DNA of 64,000 nt, from contig CM055113.1 of NCBI GenBank assembly GCA_029204225.1, positions 19,861,798 to 19,925,797 on the forward strand, given 5' to 3'. The notes under the pieces were generated by a model that was not told the DNA's origin, did not search any database, and saw only the letters and a list, made by a program, of their open reading frames with translations. The position numbers and the translations under genes were made by a program. Source of the stretch: Diphasiastrum complanatum. Taxonomy: Eukaryota; Streptophyta; Lycopodiopsida; Lycopodiales; Lycopodiaceae. Positions 54,100 to 63,683 of this stretch are shown piece by piece; within the stretch, counting starts at the first letter, position 1, and each line of letters begins with the position of its first letter.

Positions 54100-55051
54100 A
54101 AACAAGATTGTCTACTCACTACTAAGGTCAGAATTTCAGACATTTCATTAGGAACTAACATTTTTTATTCCACCTTTTTGTAGTCCAGAACTCCAATGGA
54201 GAATAAATTACCTTTTTTTACCTAAAATTTTTGGTTACACAAAAGAACAATGGGAGAACCCTTGGACTTTTTCTAACATAAATACTTTATGGTCTAGACT
54301 AACTGTACATCAAAAAGGAATCCTCGCCCTTGCCATTGTTCAGAACAAGTTCAATGTGCAAACTAACTATATTCATGTGGTCGCAGGATCCTTGTATATA
54401 TACATCTTAGAATACTTAAGAACATTTGAAAATAATATTTCAACATTGGATGAGTATTTGAATAAGTTAGAATCAATTAACATTTTTGATGTGAAAGAAG
54501 TTGTTTCTAACTCTAAATCAGTTTCTTCGCGAGTTACTCATGAGTTATTATTCCCTGATCTGTGGGAAATCTACATAGATTGGGAAACTAACTATTCTTG
54601 TTATTTGGAGGAAGCAAAAGCAAATGATATACTTCACTCCACTAACCCAATAACTAGACCATATTATACTTATAGCCATGTGAATATCGCTTCTCTCATT
54701 TCGTATGCCCTCCTGTCTGTTCAACAACTGTATATTAAAGCAAAATTTTCCGAATATACATATGCTGCCCTTTCACTAACTGTCCCTTCTGCCGAGATGT
54801 CTGAAATCCTAACCGAGGATAGTTGGTATACACATCTTGTTAATAATACATTAATTGATAACCCTCTTGCACCAATCGATAATCAAGGAATGGGCGGTTA
54901 TCCAAATTTGTCATTCCAAGAAGACTACCACCAGAAGAACAACTATTTCCTGGCAACAAAAGGACTGACATTGGAGCAAGAAAATGAAGAGAATAAGCCC
55001 GAGCCAAGGCTATTTTCCACAGCAAGCCAGCTAGCCAAAAGCGACAATTAG
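54100..55051 (+). pseudogene. Unknown protein reading frame before a polypurine-like tract
   Basis: From about 54165, after a stop, a frame runs open to 55051. The part from 54356 has 231 aa. It is rich in Tyr, Ile, Leu, Ser and Asn, with predicted helices and no low complexity: IYILEYLRTFENNIS, VTHELLFPDLWEIYIDW, HVNIASLISYALLSVQQLY. Codon use looks like a real protein and its length without stops is notable amid decayed elements. No family was recognised; a capsid- or nucleocapsid-like helical protein of an element or an endogenous viral sequence is possible but only a guess. It lies about 20 bp before the polypurine-like tract. Confidence 0.45.
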
Positions 55052-56024
55052 ATTGTTTGCGAGCCGCTGCACAGCTGAGGAAGGGGATATGTGGAGTCTT
55101 ATGATCTCACATTATCCAAATGTTGTCATATATTGTAAAAATTTTCAATTTCCATATATATAAAATGTGCTATAGTGCCTAAATACATGTAAAGGCCTAT
55201 TTTGCACTTTGTAAATTTTATATTTTGAGTAGAAGTTGCGACGTTCTAAAGAGACACAATAGAAGTTCAGAACCGACATTTGGCGGTTCGTAAGCGACAT
55301 TGAGACTGAAGAACATTCCTATAAGGATAGCACTATGTGCCATTGTACATACGCATTTTTACGCAGAGCTGAGTATCAATAGAGAGCGAAGAGCAAGTTC
55401 TTATAGCTTGAACATTCTTTCCTTCTGTTATCTCTCACAAAAGTACTTCTTATCATTTGTGCGAACACACTCTGTATGATCTGTGATTGATTGTGATACT
55501 GTTCTGTTTGTGTCACACACATCTCTTAAGTTATACTGAATTTCAGCTACTCTAACACGGATTTTCAGGATACACCAGCAAGTAATAATTCTGACTAATG
55601 TGTGCAGAGAATTAGCCGAAGCTGTCAAACATAATTTTTAGCAGAAATTCCTTCAACTCTGAATGAGCTATGTGTTCAAATAATGGGATTGATTGAGGCT
55701 CTGTCTTGTTTGCTTCCTGCAATAAAAACTAATTCTGTGTGTTTGATTAAGAAGAAATTTTAGCTAATGTGATTCTGCTTGATGAATCCAATTGCGAGTT
55801 GCTGTCAGTTCTGACTGTTTTCCAGATGCCTGAAGAGCCTGAAAGATAAAGTAATTCTTACAATTACAGACCTTGACCAAATCGTTTCATCATTGGTGTT
55901 CCTGGATGCCAATTTACCCAAATATCTTTGGATAACCAGTTATGTCGTTGTAGTATTCATTGTGAACTTTATACACTCTAGTCTGTTTATCATCATACAT
56001 ACATTGACCATGCAAAAGATGAGA

Positions 56025-56870
56025 TTATTCTCTCTCTTGGGGAACGATCAAACCTTGTATACTACGTAATTCATTGATTTTGTGGAAATCAATAATGACT
56101 AGGCCACCACAAAATCCTTGAAAGCTCGTTGCATCGCCCTTTGGAATGTTGATGGGGCATTGCACAAACCGAAATGGCATAACTTGATACACGAATGTGC
56201 CGAACTCTATAACAAATGCAGTTTTGAAAAAATCTTCAAGAGCAATTTGGAGTAAAAAATAGCCACTAAAACCGTCCAAAAAGCTAAAAGCTTCTTCTCC
56301 TGCCATATCTCTGAGGATTTGCGTGGTCAGAGGTAATAGGAAGTGATCTTTCTTTGTTTGATCATTAAGTTTTTTTAAATCCACGCATATACGTAGTTTA
56401 CCATTTTTCTTTGGTACCACCACAATTGACGATACCCAACTTGTGTGCTCGATTTCATAAATGAAACCAACATCGAAAAGCTTCTGAATATCTTCTCTTA
56501 TCTTCTCTCGATAGGTAGGATTGGTGCGATAGGGTTTCACTCTCACAAGTATGGCACCATCCTGTAATGGGATTGTATGCACTGCAATGTCAGGAGGAAT
56601 CCCCTTCATTTCTTTATAACCCCATGCAAACACATCTCCGTATTTGCGCAATAACTTTATCCAAATCCCGTAATTGGGTTGGATTCAGGTGGCCATAGGT
56701 TTGCTTGTAGATGATGAAGCTTGACTAGATTTTTTTTTGATTTTTCTGTCAAAGGTTTGATTGCTTGTTTCAGCTCTTTGCGCATTTGAAATTGCTTATC
56801 AGTCAATCGTACATCAACCTTTGATTGTTTTTTTAGCACGCGAGATGTTTATGTATTTTTAGTAGTAGGC
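56025..56870 (-). pseudogene. Ty3/gypsy reverse transcriptase fragment, - strand
   Basis: Frame 56651-56025 (208 aa) reads DVFAWGYKEMKGIPPDIAVH, the usual gypsy segment before RT, then RTNPTYREKIREDIQKL, IEHTSWVSSIVVVPKKNGKLR, CVDLKKLND, EAFSFLDGFSGYFLLQIAL (catalytic Asp in LDGFSGY) and VYQVMPF. The reading then fails where the catalytic YLDD motif should be. 56839-56657 gives a short upstream piece in another frame. The fragment sits between the unclassified insert and the copia integrase. Motif spacing is normal up to the break. Confidence 0.85.
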
Positions 56871-56948
56871 ATGCATGGATTTTTTTTGTGTTTTTTTGCG
56901 AACTAAGTCTTCATCAATGGACTTCATCATGGTGTATGTCCCCTTGAT

Positions 56949-57390
56949 AGAGAGAAAGAACCGAACTATTGTGGAGTGTGCAAGGTGCATGCTCAAGGCA
57001 AAGGGGTTGCCCAACTCTTTTTGGGGCGAGGCAATGCGCACAGCAGTGTTTCTGTTGAATAGAAGTCCAACAAAAGCTGTGGAAGGCAAGACTCCAGAAG
57101 AGGCATTTAGCGGCATTAAGCCCAAGGTAGGCGCTTTGCGAGTGTTTGGTTGTACGGCCTATGCCCATATTCCCAAGGATAACAGGAAGAAGCTGGATGC
57201 AAAATCAGCAAAGAGTATTTTCTTGGGATACAGTGAAGAAAGCAAAGCTTACAGACTTTACGATCTTACTAGCAAGAAAAGGATCATAAGTCGAGATGTG
57301 ATCTTTGAAGAAGATCAAACGCCTATGAGTGATCAAGAGGAAGAATCCGAGGAGGCTAGGAAGCGGAAGGAAAGGGGCAAATCTGTTTAG
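56949..57390 (+). pseudogene. Copia integrase C-terminal part
   Basis: Starts at ERKNRTIVECARCMLKAKGL (about 56950), directly continuing the HTPQQNG of the inverted segment, then SFWGEAMRTAVFLLNRSPTKAV, PEEAFSGIKPKVGALRVFGC, IFLGYSEESKAYRL and the IISRDVIFEE end. The catalytic Glu of the DDE triad lies in the ERKN block or just before it, at the junction. The frame stops at TAG 57388-57390 and the polyprotein continues in another frame toward RT. Confidence 0.88.
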
Positions 57391-58685
57391 TCCTATTCAC
57401 CGTCTTCATCACCAACTGCAAGGAAGAAGTTTCCCAAGTGGTATTGGCAAACTGTGCAGGATGGTTTGATATTGGATGAGGGAGAGAGCAGCAATCCAGG
57501 GGCTAGGAGGTCTCAAAGGCAAGCCCAGCAGCATGAACACCAAGAGACAAACTATGCACTTATGACTACTATTTTGGATTCACAAGATCCACATACATTC
57601 GTTGAGGCAGCAGATGAGAAGGTATGGCAACATGCTATGCAAGAGGAGTACGACTCCATTCTCAAGAATGATACATGGGATTTGGTGAAGTTACCAAAAG
57701 GGAAGTGTCCTATGCTAAAGGCTATGCACAGAAGGAGGGCTTGGACTATGATGAGACGTTTGCACCGGTAGCTAAGATGACGTCTATCAGGTTGGTTTTA
57801 GCATTGGCTGCATTTTTTGGTTGGGAGGTCCATCAAATGGACGTGAAGAGTGCTTTTCTTAATGGACAGTTAGCTGAAGAAGTCTACATAGAACAGCCAC
57901 AAGGTTTTGAGGCTAAGGGCAAGGAAAGTATGGTATGCAGGCTTAAGAAGGCCTTATATGGTTTGAAGCAGGCACCCAGGGCCTGGTATAGTCGTATTGA
58001 CGACTATTTTGCCAAGGAGCAATTCATAAAGAGTCAGTCGGATTGCAACCTGTTCGTGAAGGAGGAAGATGGGAACATTGTTTTGATAGTTCTCTATGTG
58101 GATGACTTGGTCATCACGGGTAACAATGGGCAGCTTATTGAAAAGGTGAAGGCTCATTTATCAAATGAGTTCGAGATGAAGGATTTGGGCTTAATCCACT
58201 ATTGTCTTGGTTTGGAGGTTTGGAAAAAGGAAAACTGTGTGTTTATTTCCCAAGCCAACTATGCATGTGAAGTTTTGAACAGGTTCAACATGCAGGATTG
58301 CAAACCCGTTTCCACGCCCATTGATACCAGCAGTAAGCCATCCAGAGATGATGGCACTCCTTTTGTGGACGAGACTCTTTATAGGCAGCTTGTGGGTAGC
58401 CTGATTTATCTCACCACTACGAGACCAGACATTTCCTATGCGGTTGGTGTAGCAAGCCAGTTCATGAGTTCTCCAACTGAAGCACATTGGAAAGCAGCCA
58501 AGAGGGTTTTGAGATATGTCAAAGGGACAACCTGCTATGGGATTGAGTACACAGATGACAGAAAGCTTCAGCTTGGAGGCTTTACTGATTCGGATTGGGC
58601 AGGTGATAGGGATGATCGAAAGTCGACCACAGGTTACACTTTTAACCTTGGTTCAGGGGCCATTTCTTGGTGTAGCAAGAAATAG
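57391..58685 (+). pseudogene. Copia reverse transcriptase, with a small deletion
   Basis: The linker WYWQTV-like region (KKFPKWYWQTVQDGL) and RRSQRQAQQHEHQE come first, then the RT start VWQHAMQEEYDSILKNDTWDLVKLPKGK. At about 57707 about 30 residues (the KWVFKIK..ERYKARLV segment) are deleted with a frame change, and frame 57675-58685 continues with AKGYAQKEGLDYDETFAPVAKM, HQMDVKSAFLNGQL (catalytic Asp), LKKALYGLKQAPRAWY, VLYVDDLVITG (catalytic Asp pair), MKDLGLIHYCLGLEV and TTRPDISYAVG, up to DSDWAGDRDDRKSTTGY of RNase H. The frame ends at TAG 58683-58685. The deletion makes it inactive, though the rest is well preserved. Confidence 0.92.
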
Positions 58686-59040
58686 CCCACAGTTACCTTA
58701 TCATCGACAGAGGCTGAGTACAAGGCAGCGGCAAAAGCTACCTGCAAGGCAATATGGCTCAGGAGACTTCTTGGGGAGGTGCAGATTCCACAGGATGGTC
58801 CTACTATTCTTCAGTGTGACAGCCAGAGTTGCATCCCGCTTGCCAAAAATCCTGTGTACCATGCTCGTACGAAGCATATTGAGGTGGATCAACACTTCTT
58901 ACGAGAGAAGATACAAAGCGGAGAAATTCAGCTCGAGTACTGTGATACCAACGAACAAGCAGCAAATATCTTTACTAAGGCACTTAGTAGAGAAAAATTT
59001 GAAAAGTTTCGTAGCATGCTAGGTGTTGGTATGAACAAAA
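58686..59040 (+). pseudogene. Copia RNase H C-terminal part
   Basis: In the same frame after the TAG at 58683-58685 come PTVTLSSTEAEYKAAAKATC, a CDSQSCIPLAKNPVYHARTKHIEVD-type block in frame with it, then DTNEQAANIFTKALSREKFEKF. The usual residue at the stop position is Gln (SKKQPTV). The reading ends near 59061 at a polypurine tract. RNase H removes the RNA strand during reverse transcription. Confidence 0.88.
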
Positions 59041-59044
59041 TAGC

Positions 59045-59057
59045 CATTGAGGGGGGG
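59045..59057 (+). other. Polypurine tract of the young copia
   Basis: TTGAGGGGGGG ends directly at the 3' LTR start (TGTTGAAATAAATG at 59058) and primes plus-strand DNA synthesis in this class of element. Confidence 0.9.
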
Positions 59058-59371
59058 TGTTGAAATAAATGCCTATTTTGCCCATTAAGGCTTGTATACT
59101 TGTAACTTGTAAGTTGTGCATAAGACATGGGGGTAAAACATTTATGTAATTAGCAAGACACCACCTCTATACATAACATGCTATATGTAGCCCAAACTTT
59201 GGAGGGGTTTCCACGCCCTACTACACTTTGAATATTCATTCATGTTGTGTGAGCTTTGAAGTCCTCTCTCTCTTGCTTTTGTGTTCTACTCCATAGCTGG
59301 TTTTCTGAAGCTTTCATAGTGTGCTTACTATGCTGTTATGATACTCCATAGCTAGGCCTTGGAATTTGACA
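59058..59371 (+). repeat. 3' LTR of the young copia element
   Basis: 314 bp, same ends as the 5' LTR. About 66 bp present in the 5' LTR are missing near 59142. The rest differs by two substitutions. The target duplication CGGGC follows at 59372-59376. Confidence 0.95.
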
Positions 59372-59376
59372 CGGGC
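59372..59376. other. Target-site duplication, right copy (CGGGC)
   Basis: Identical to 49932-49936. Confidence 0.93.
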
Positions 59377-59961
59377 CACTATCATCAGCTGAGAACTTGT
59401 CAACCCCCATATCCGTGCTATCCATGGCGTGTATCCTCAAAGGATCATCGGTAATCTCATGAAACTCTGTCTGTCTAGAGGAGGTCCTGGCGTTGAAGTC
59501 TCTAGCCAGAAATATGTAACCACGCTCAGAATAAAGAAGAATATCCGAAGAGAGATCAGCATATGGGGAACCAGTTTATCAGCAAAAGAAGAAGACTCTG
59601 GAGGAAAGTAACAAACTGCCAAATAGAAATCCATGTCAAGCCCAATACTCTATCCAATAAGTCTAAGCCATATGTAACATACATGCTCATCCCGTCGAAC
59701 TAGATCAATGATAGGCTGTAATGAATCCCTGTATAAGCATGCTACACCACCAGAACCTCTCTCTCCAGCAGATCTATTCTCTGAACGAAAAACAGAAACC
59801 CATCTGAAGCCTTGAAACTCCGGTAGTCCCCTAAACTGACTCTCATGAGTCTCTGTGAAAAGAAGGATATCTCCATGTGCGATGAAGTCTGCTAAATCCT
59901 CTGCCGTGCTGATGAAGAATGAATACCATTATAGTTCCATAACCTGATATACAACATTGGT
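59377..59961 (-). pseudogene. LINE ORF2 endonuclease N-terminus (second half of the split LINE)
   Basis: On the - strand from 59961: MLYIRLWNYNGIHS, the ORF2 start (compare MRLGFWNCNG in the intact LINE), then the endonuclease with DFYLAVCYFPPESSSFAD (about 59634-59580) and a DFNARTSSRQ-type block in another frame (about 59500). At 59377 it joins, across the copia element, to 49931. ORF1 is absent: beyond 59965 another element fragment starts. Frameshifts make it inactive. Confidence 0.85.
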
Positions 59962-60029
59962 AGGGTCTAAGCTTAACATTAAACTTGACATTAGACCATA
60001 GAAACTTGACATAAAGGTGCGAGTTTTTA

Positions 60030-60245
60030 TTTCTAATGGGGTTGAATTATGACGAGATGTTTGCACCTCTGGAAAAGATGATATTCATTAGGATGCACAT
60101 TCACTCCATTCTTTGATTGGGAGGTCCATCAAATGGACGTGGCAAAGAGTATCTGCTGTTCAAGCTCAAGAAGTCATTGTACATGTTGAAACAGGCACCC
60201 AGGGCATGGCGTAGTCGTATTGACGACTATTTTGCAAAAAAGCAT
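60030..60245 (+). pseudogene. Small copia RT fragment
   Basis: The translation shows NYDEMFAPLEKM, then WEVHQMDV-like sequence and, after an internal deletion, LKKSLYMLKQAPRAW and SRIDDYFAKKH. These match the RT of the young copia at 57750-58020 with the middle removed. It is a decayed relative. Confidence 0.8.
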
Positions 60246-61090
60246 GTCTCCACAAGGGTCTGACATCTGCCATATGGAACTCAAGTTGTCTGGAAGTTGC
60301 CTTGGCATTAAAGTTTCTTCTGGATAACATATCCTCTCTTTGCGTAGCAAATGATGTCATATGATAGGTCAGCATAGGCGGAATTGTTGCTATTCACACA
60401 TAAGGAAGTCTTTGCTAGAAAGTAACAAGTTGCTACATAAAATGTTCTTTTCAATGTCAATGTCATGTTGATTTACGACCACCTGCTGATCTTGTCTTTG
60501 TTAACTGAGTCCCATTAGAACCTTATAATATTCAGCAAGACTTTCATGTCTCTCCATAAATAGCAAATTATCACCTTGTATAATGTACTCTGCAAGGTCA
60601 CCTGCCGTGGCTAATAAGTGGATACTATTACAATTCCACGCAGCAATTCCTATGGGGTGTGATTGGGGACCCTAGCTGCTGCTGTACCCAGCCCCACTTC
60701 CCTATCTCCTAGTGTTGGGTGATCCATGATCCATGTAATAGATCTAGCCATCCCAATAAATGACGTGCCTCCTTGTAAGCTTAGCTTCTTGAAAGGCTTT
60801 ATGCCTCTCCTCGACTTGAATGTATGTTAAGTCCTCATCCATAAATTTTTTTGTACCTTTGAGTTTTGCCCTTTGCCTTAATGTCTCCCTTCAGACTTCC
60901 AAAGTTTTGAAATGGAGGACCAGTGTAGTGTTGTCTTTCTTGGTCCTCCATGCTTTATCCAAACTGTGGCAATGATGACTAATGGTGTTTTTTTTTAAGG
61001 TCTAGCTTCTTTTAAGGCATTTTGGATATTGGTATGCCTCTTACATTGTGAGGTTTTGCTCGCATAGCTTCTCCTCTGTAATGGTTGTGG
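60246..61090 (-). pseudogene. LINE fragment: endonuclease start and ORF1 end
   Basis: On the - strand from 61090: ORF1 C-terminal region in broken frames (about 60870-60720: KFMDEDLTYIQVEERHKAFQEA), then the ORF2 start (about 60655: AWNCNSIH, AEYIIQGDNLL) and the endonuclease up to NAKATSRQLEFHMADVRPLW at about 60250. It is separate from the LINE at 59377-59961, since both contain the ORF2 start. RT is missing. Heavily mutated. Confidence 0.75.
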
Positions 61091-61204
61091 TAGATGTCTC
61101 TACATATGGTAAAAGCACTAACACCTATCTACAGCAATAACTTGTGCTCCAAATCAAGCACTAGAATCTCGAACTTCTCTAACTAGTCTAACTAGACTTT
61201 TACT

Positions 61205-61305
61205 AAATATAGGTAAGGGCCCCTAGAATTAGCACGCAGGCGTTGCCCAATAATCCTAATTAACCTAGATGGCAATGTGAACATTAACTCTGACAGTCCC
61301 CTTGT
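61205..61305 (-). repeat. LTR end related to 39331-39530
   Basis: Shares ggcccct..aa.tagcac.caggc, gcccaa.. and gtgaacattaa words with the - strand LTR at 39440-39530, ending just before a ctcc/ccccttg pyrimidine tract that would be the polypurine tract on the - strand. Only about 100 bp is recognisable. Confidence 0.5.
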
Positions 61306-62155
61306 AACCGCCTACTTTTAGTACGGCTCTAAGCCAATGGAAAGTAACTTTGACACTATTTTTCCTCCAAAACTGTTATCTCCCTTGGGATCCAAATAGG
61401 GTTTCTTGGAATGTTTCTATACTGTTTCCCATAAGACTATAAAAATGGATTAAGGACACTCATTTGATAGCTTTGATTTTAAGACAGTTGAGTTCTTGTG
61501 AGAGAGCTCAGCTACATTGCTTGTAGGGCTTTCTATCTGATTTTATCTGGTGATCGGTAATTTTTGAAGGGGACTTTGTGTAATTTATTAGTTATAATTC
61601 TATCTATGCTTTATGTGATGCCATATTTGTGAATCTGTTTATGACTCCTTTTGATCGAGTCATTCTAAAGAGTCTCGTGAGCCTCAATCTTGCGGGTCAA
61701 TAGCGTGGAGAATAACTTCCTGGCAGTAGACTAGCTTAAGACCTGTTTAGTTTAGTTGTAGTATACAGTTTGTTAGGATTAGTAGATTACTATTTGTTGA
61801 CATTAGTCCATCATTGATGATTAATGTTCTTCAGTCTATTATTTTTATTTTTAATGCTCTTTATATTTTTGTATTTGTTAGATATTCTCCAAGCTTGTAA
61901 CTTTCCCCTATGCTTGAAAAATTAGTGACATGTAAAGTTTCGGACTTCTGGTTCTTGAGGCTTGGTTACAATGAAAGAGATGAAGATGCATCCTGAGTAT
62001 GTATTAGTTAGTCTCTGATCAATGTAATGGTAAAGTGAACATCATGGGGTTCATGCAGTTGCTTTTGTCACCATAAACCAGATCATATTTATGCCAATCT
62101 ACCTGAATATCTGTTTAAGGGGTAGTCTATGAAAATCGCATAGCACTTTAAGATA
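61306..62155. other. Unassigned intron DNA upstream of the YTH exons
   Basis: AT-rich, no coding frame with family signature. Typical T-rich plant intron composition toward 61800-62100. Confidence 0.5.
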
Positions 62156-62264
62156 GGAGCTTTTGATTCTTTGACCGGTTCTTTAGCTATACCAGTATAG
62201 TGGTGCTGAAGGAGCTTTTATTTCTTTGACAGGTTTTTTAGCTATGCCAGTATAGTGGCGCCGA
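62156..62264. repeat. Tandem duplication of a 55-bp unit
   Basis: 62156-62210 and 62211-62264 are two adjacent copies (ggagctttt..ttctttgac.ggtt.tttagctat.ccagtatagtgg), with about ten differences. They end about 65 bp before the YTH exon acceptor. Confidence 0.85.
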
Positions 62265-62329
62265 TCCTTTTTTGGTGCATTTGTTATTATATTTTGATCT
62301 CTAATTGTAGCGACCTATTTTTTCTTTAG

Positions 62330-63683
62330 GAAGCATTATTCAGACCGGAAAAGGAAGACGGGCAAAGGTGGATGAAAAGGAATGGAAAAGGTTTCTATCT
62401 GTTGGTCAAACGGATAACAGTTCATTGAAGCCACATAAAGTACATGATACAAGGTACTTTATCATCAAGAGTTTGAATCAGCACAACATATCCAAGTCGG
62501 TGGAGAAAGGAATTTGGGCTACTCAGGCCATGAATGAGCCTGTTCTGAATGAGGCATTTGAGGTAGGTAGCTGCAGCGAGTAAGTCAACTACATCCACTG
62601 TTTTCTAGTTGAAGTTTATTGGCTCATTGAACTGTAACTCAGGTCTGTTCTACGCTGGAAGACTTGTGTTCAGTTTTATGCTTTCTATTGAGACATAATT
62701 TAATTGTTGATATTTAGACTTCGGAGAGAGTGATCCTGATCTTCAGCATCAACATGAGTGGTCATTTTCAAGGTTATGCACAAATGTCTTCTCCCATTGG
62801 ACGAAGAAGGGCTAATGTTTGGAGTGAAGCAAATGAGGGGGCAAATCCTTGGGGTGGGACCTTCAGTGTAAACTGGCTACGACTTTACGATCTTCCGTTC
62901 CAACGAACTGTTCATTTGAAAAACCCTTTGAATCATTTTAAGCCAGTGAAGATTAGCAGAGATTGTCAGGTATACATACTTCTTTTGGCTTTGGAAATCC
63001 GCATTTGCTGGGTACCTCTTATAGGAATACGTTTTGCTGGAACTGACATTCATCATACATAATGCAGGAGCTTGCTCAAGATGTTGGTGAAGCTTTGTGT
63101 TCTTTGATTGATGAAGGTGCTGAAAGGGAGGAGAAGCTTAAATGGTAAAGTGTCTCAAACTGAAGTCCGAATTGCTTGTATTACTAGTGTTCTATGTAAT
63201 GGGTAACATAAGAGTGGGTCACTTTTGAGGTGAAGAACTTAGCCTTGGTAATGTTTCTGGAACAGGAAAGTTGGACCTGGCACAGGCCTGGGATCAAAGA
63301 GATCACGTGAAGAACCATTTGATTTACTGCCTGAGAATAGCTTTGTACCACCTATAGCTGGATCTACACTAAATAGCCCCATGCCATCCGTGATCTATTC
63401 TGGTCAACAAGTAAATTCTGAAACTGCTCACAAGCCTTATACCTCACAGAGGCTGTTTAACAGGCCTCTTGGAGGCTTATCAAGTAGGACCTCTGGTCAT
63501 ATAGAGCAGTCAAGAGGATCAAAATCCAGATCACCACAGAAGAGTTCAGAGCATGAGAGGGAGAGAGATAGGCAATGGCATAAAGATCAAGACAAAGCTG
63601 TTAACATTGCAGGGCAGGAGGATCGCAGTGGCATGAATTGTCGAAGTTCTAATTTTCCTCCTGAGGAGGATTTACTCAATATG
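62330..63683 (+). CDS. YTH-domain m6A reader (plant DC type), four exons
   Basis: Exons 62330-62562, 62718-62969, 63068-63144 and 63266-63683 are joined by canonical GT-AG introns in consistent phase (0, 0, 2). The YTH domain begins at DTRYFIIKSLN in the first exon and ends near ISRDCQELAQDVGEAL in the third. Aromatic-cage residues for N6-methyladenosine are visible: Trp in KGIWATQ, Trp in VNWLRL and Leu in YDLPF, the Trp-Trp-Leu pattern of DC-type readers. Upstream is a basic, Lys-rich linker (KGRRAKVDEKEWKRF). Downstream is a disordered Ser/Arg/Pro-rich tail with ERERDRQW. From memory it is closer to the plant DCB-type protein than to CPSF30-L, because no CCCH zinc fingers are seen and NMSGHFQGYAQM fits better. 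YTH readers act in the nucleus on mRNA processing. The N-terminus lies upstream and the 3' end may continue beyond the window: 63683 is followed by a donor-like GTAGGT, or a stop comes six codons later. Confidence 0.92.

Larger units (their letters stand above)
52589..56024. mobile_element. Unclassified insert between the inversion and integrase C-terminus
   Basis: This stretch has no counterpart in copia elements. It starts at the right breakpoint of the inversion and holds three + strand reading-frame blocks (described separately), then gctgaggaaggggatatg at about 55074, which resembles a polypurine tract, and a TATA-like tatatata at 55155-55162. From about 55240 to 55560 the sequence resembles a transcribed leader or LTR, but no second copy is in the window. 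Beyond 55560 nothing is recognised up to the gypsy fragment. It could be an LTR element or a captured host sequence. Confidence 0.45.
2501..62329 (+). other. Candidate giant intron (about 59.8 kb) filled with transposons
   Basis: The interval is bounded by a donor GTAAGTG at 2501 and an acceptor tttctttag at 62321-62329. Every stretch of recognisable coding sequence inside it belongs to transposable elements (gypsy, copia, L1-like LINE, hAT). All LINE copies are antisense to the host gene. Introns of this size are known in gymnosperms and ferns. The phase conflict between the flanking exons leaves open that one or more small exons hide inside, or that the two ends belong to different genes. 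Confidence 0.4.

Noticed and set aside
62330-63683. Assignment of the YTH gene as CPSF30-L
   Set aside because: No CCCH zinc fingers are visible upstream and the domain sequence fits the other plant DC-type reader better; not fully excluded because the N-terminus is not connected.
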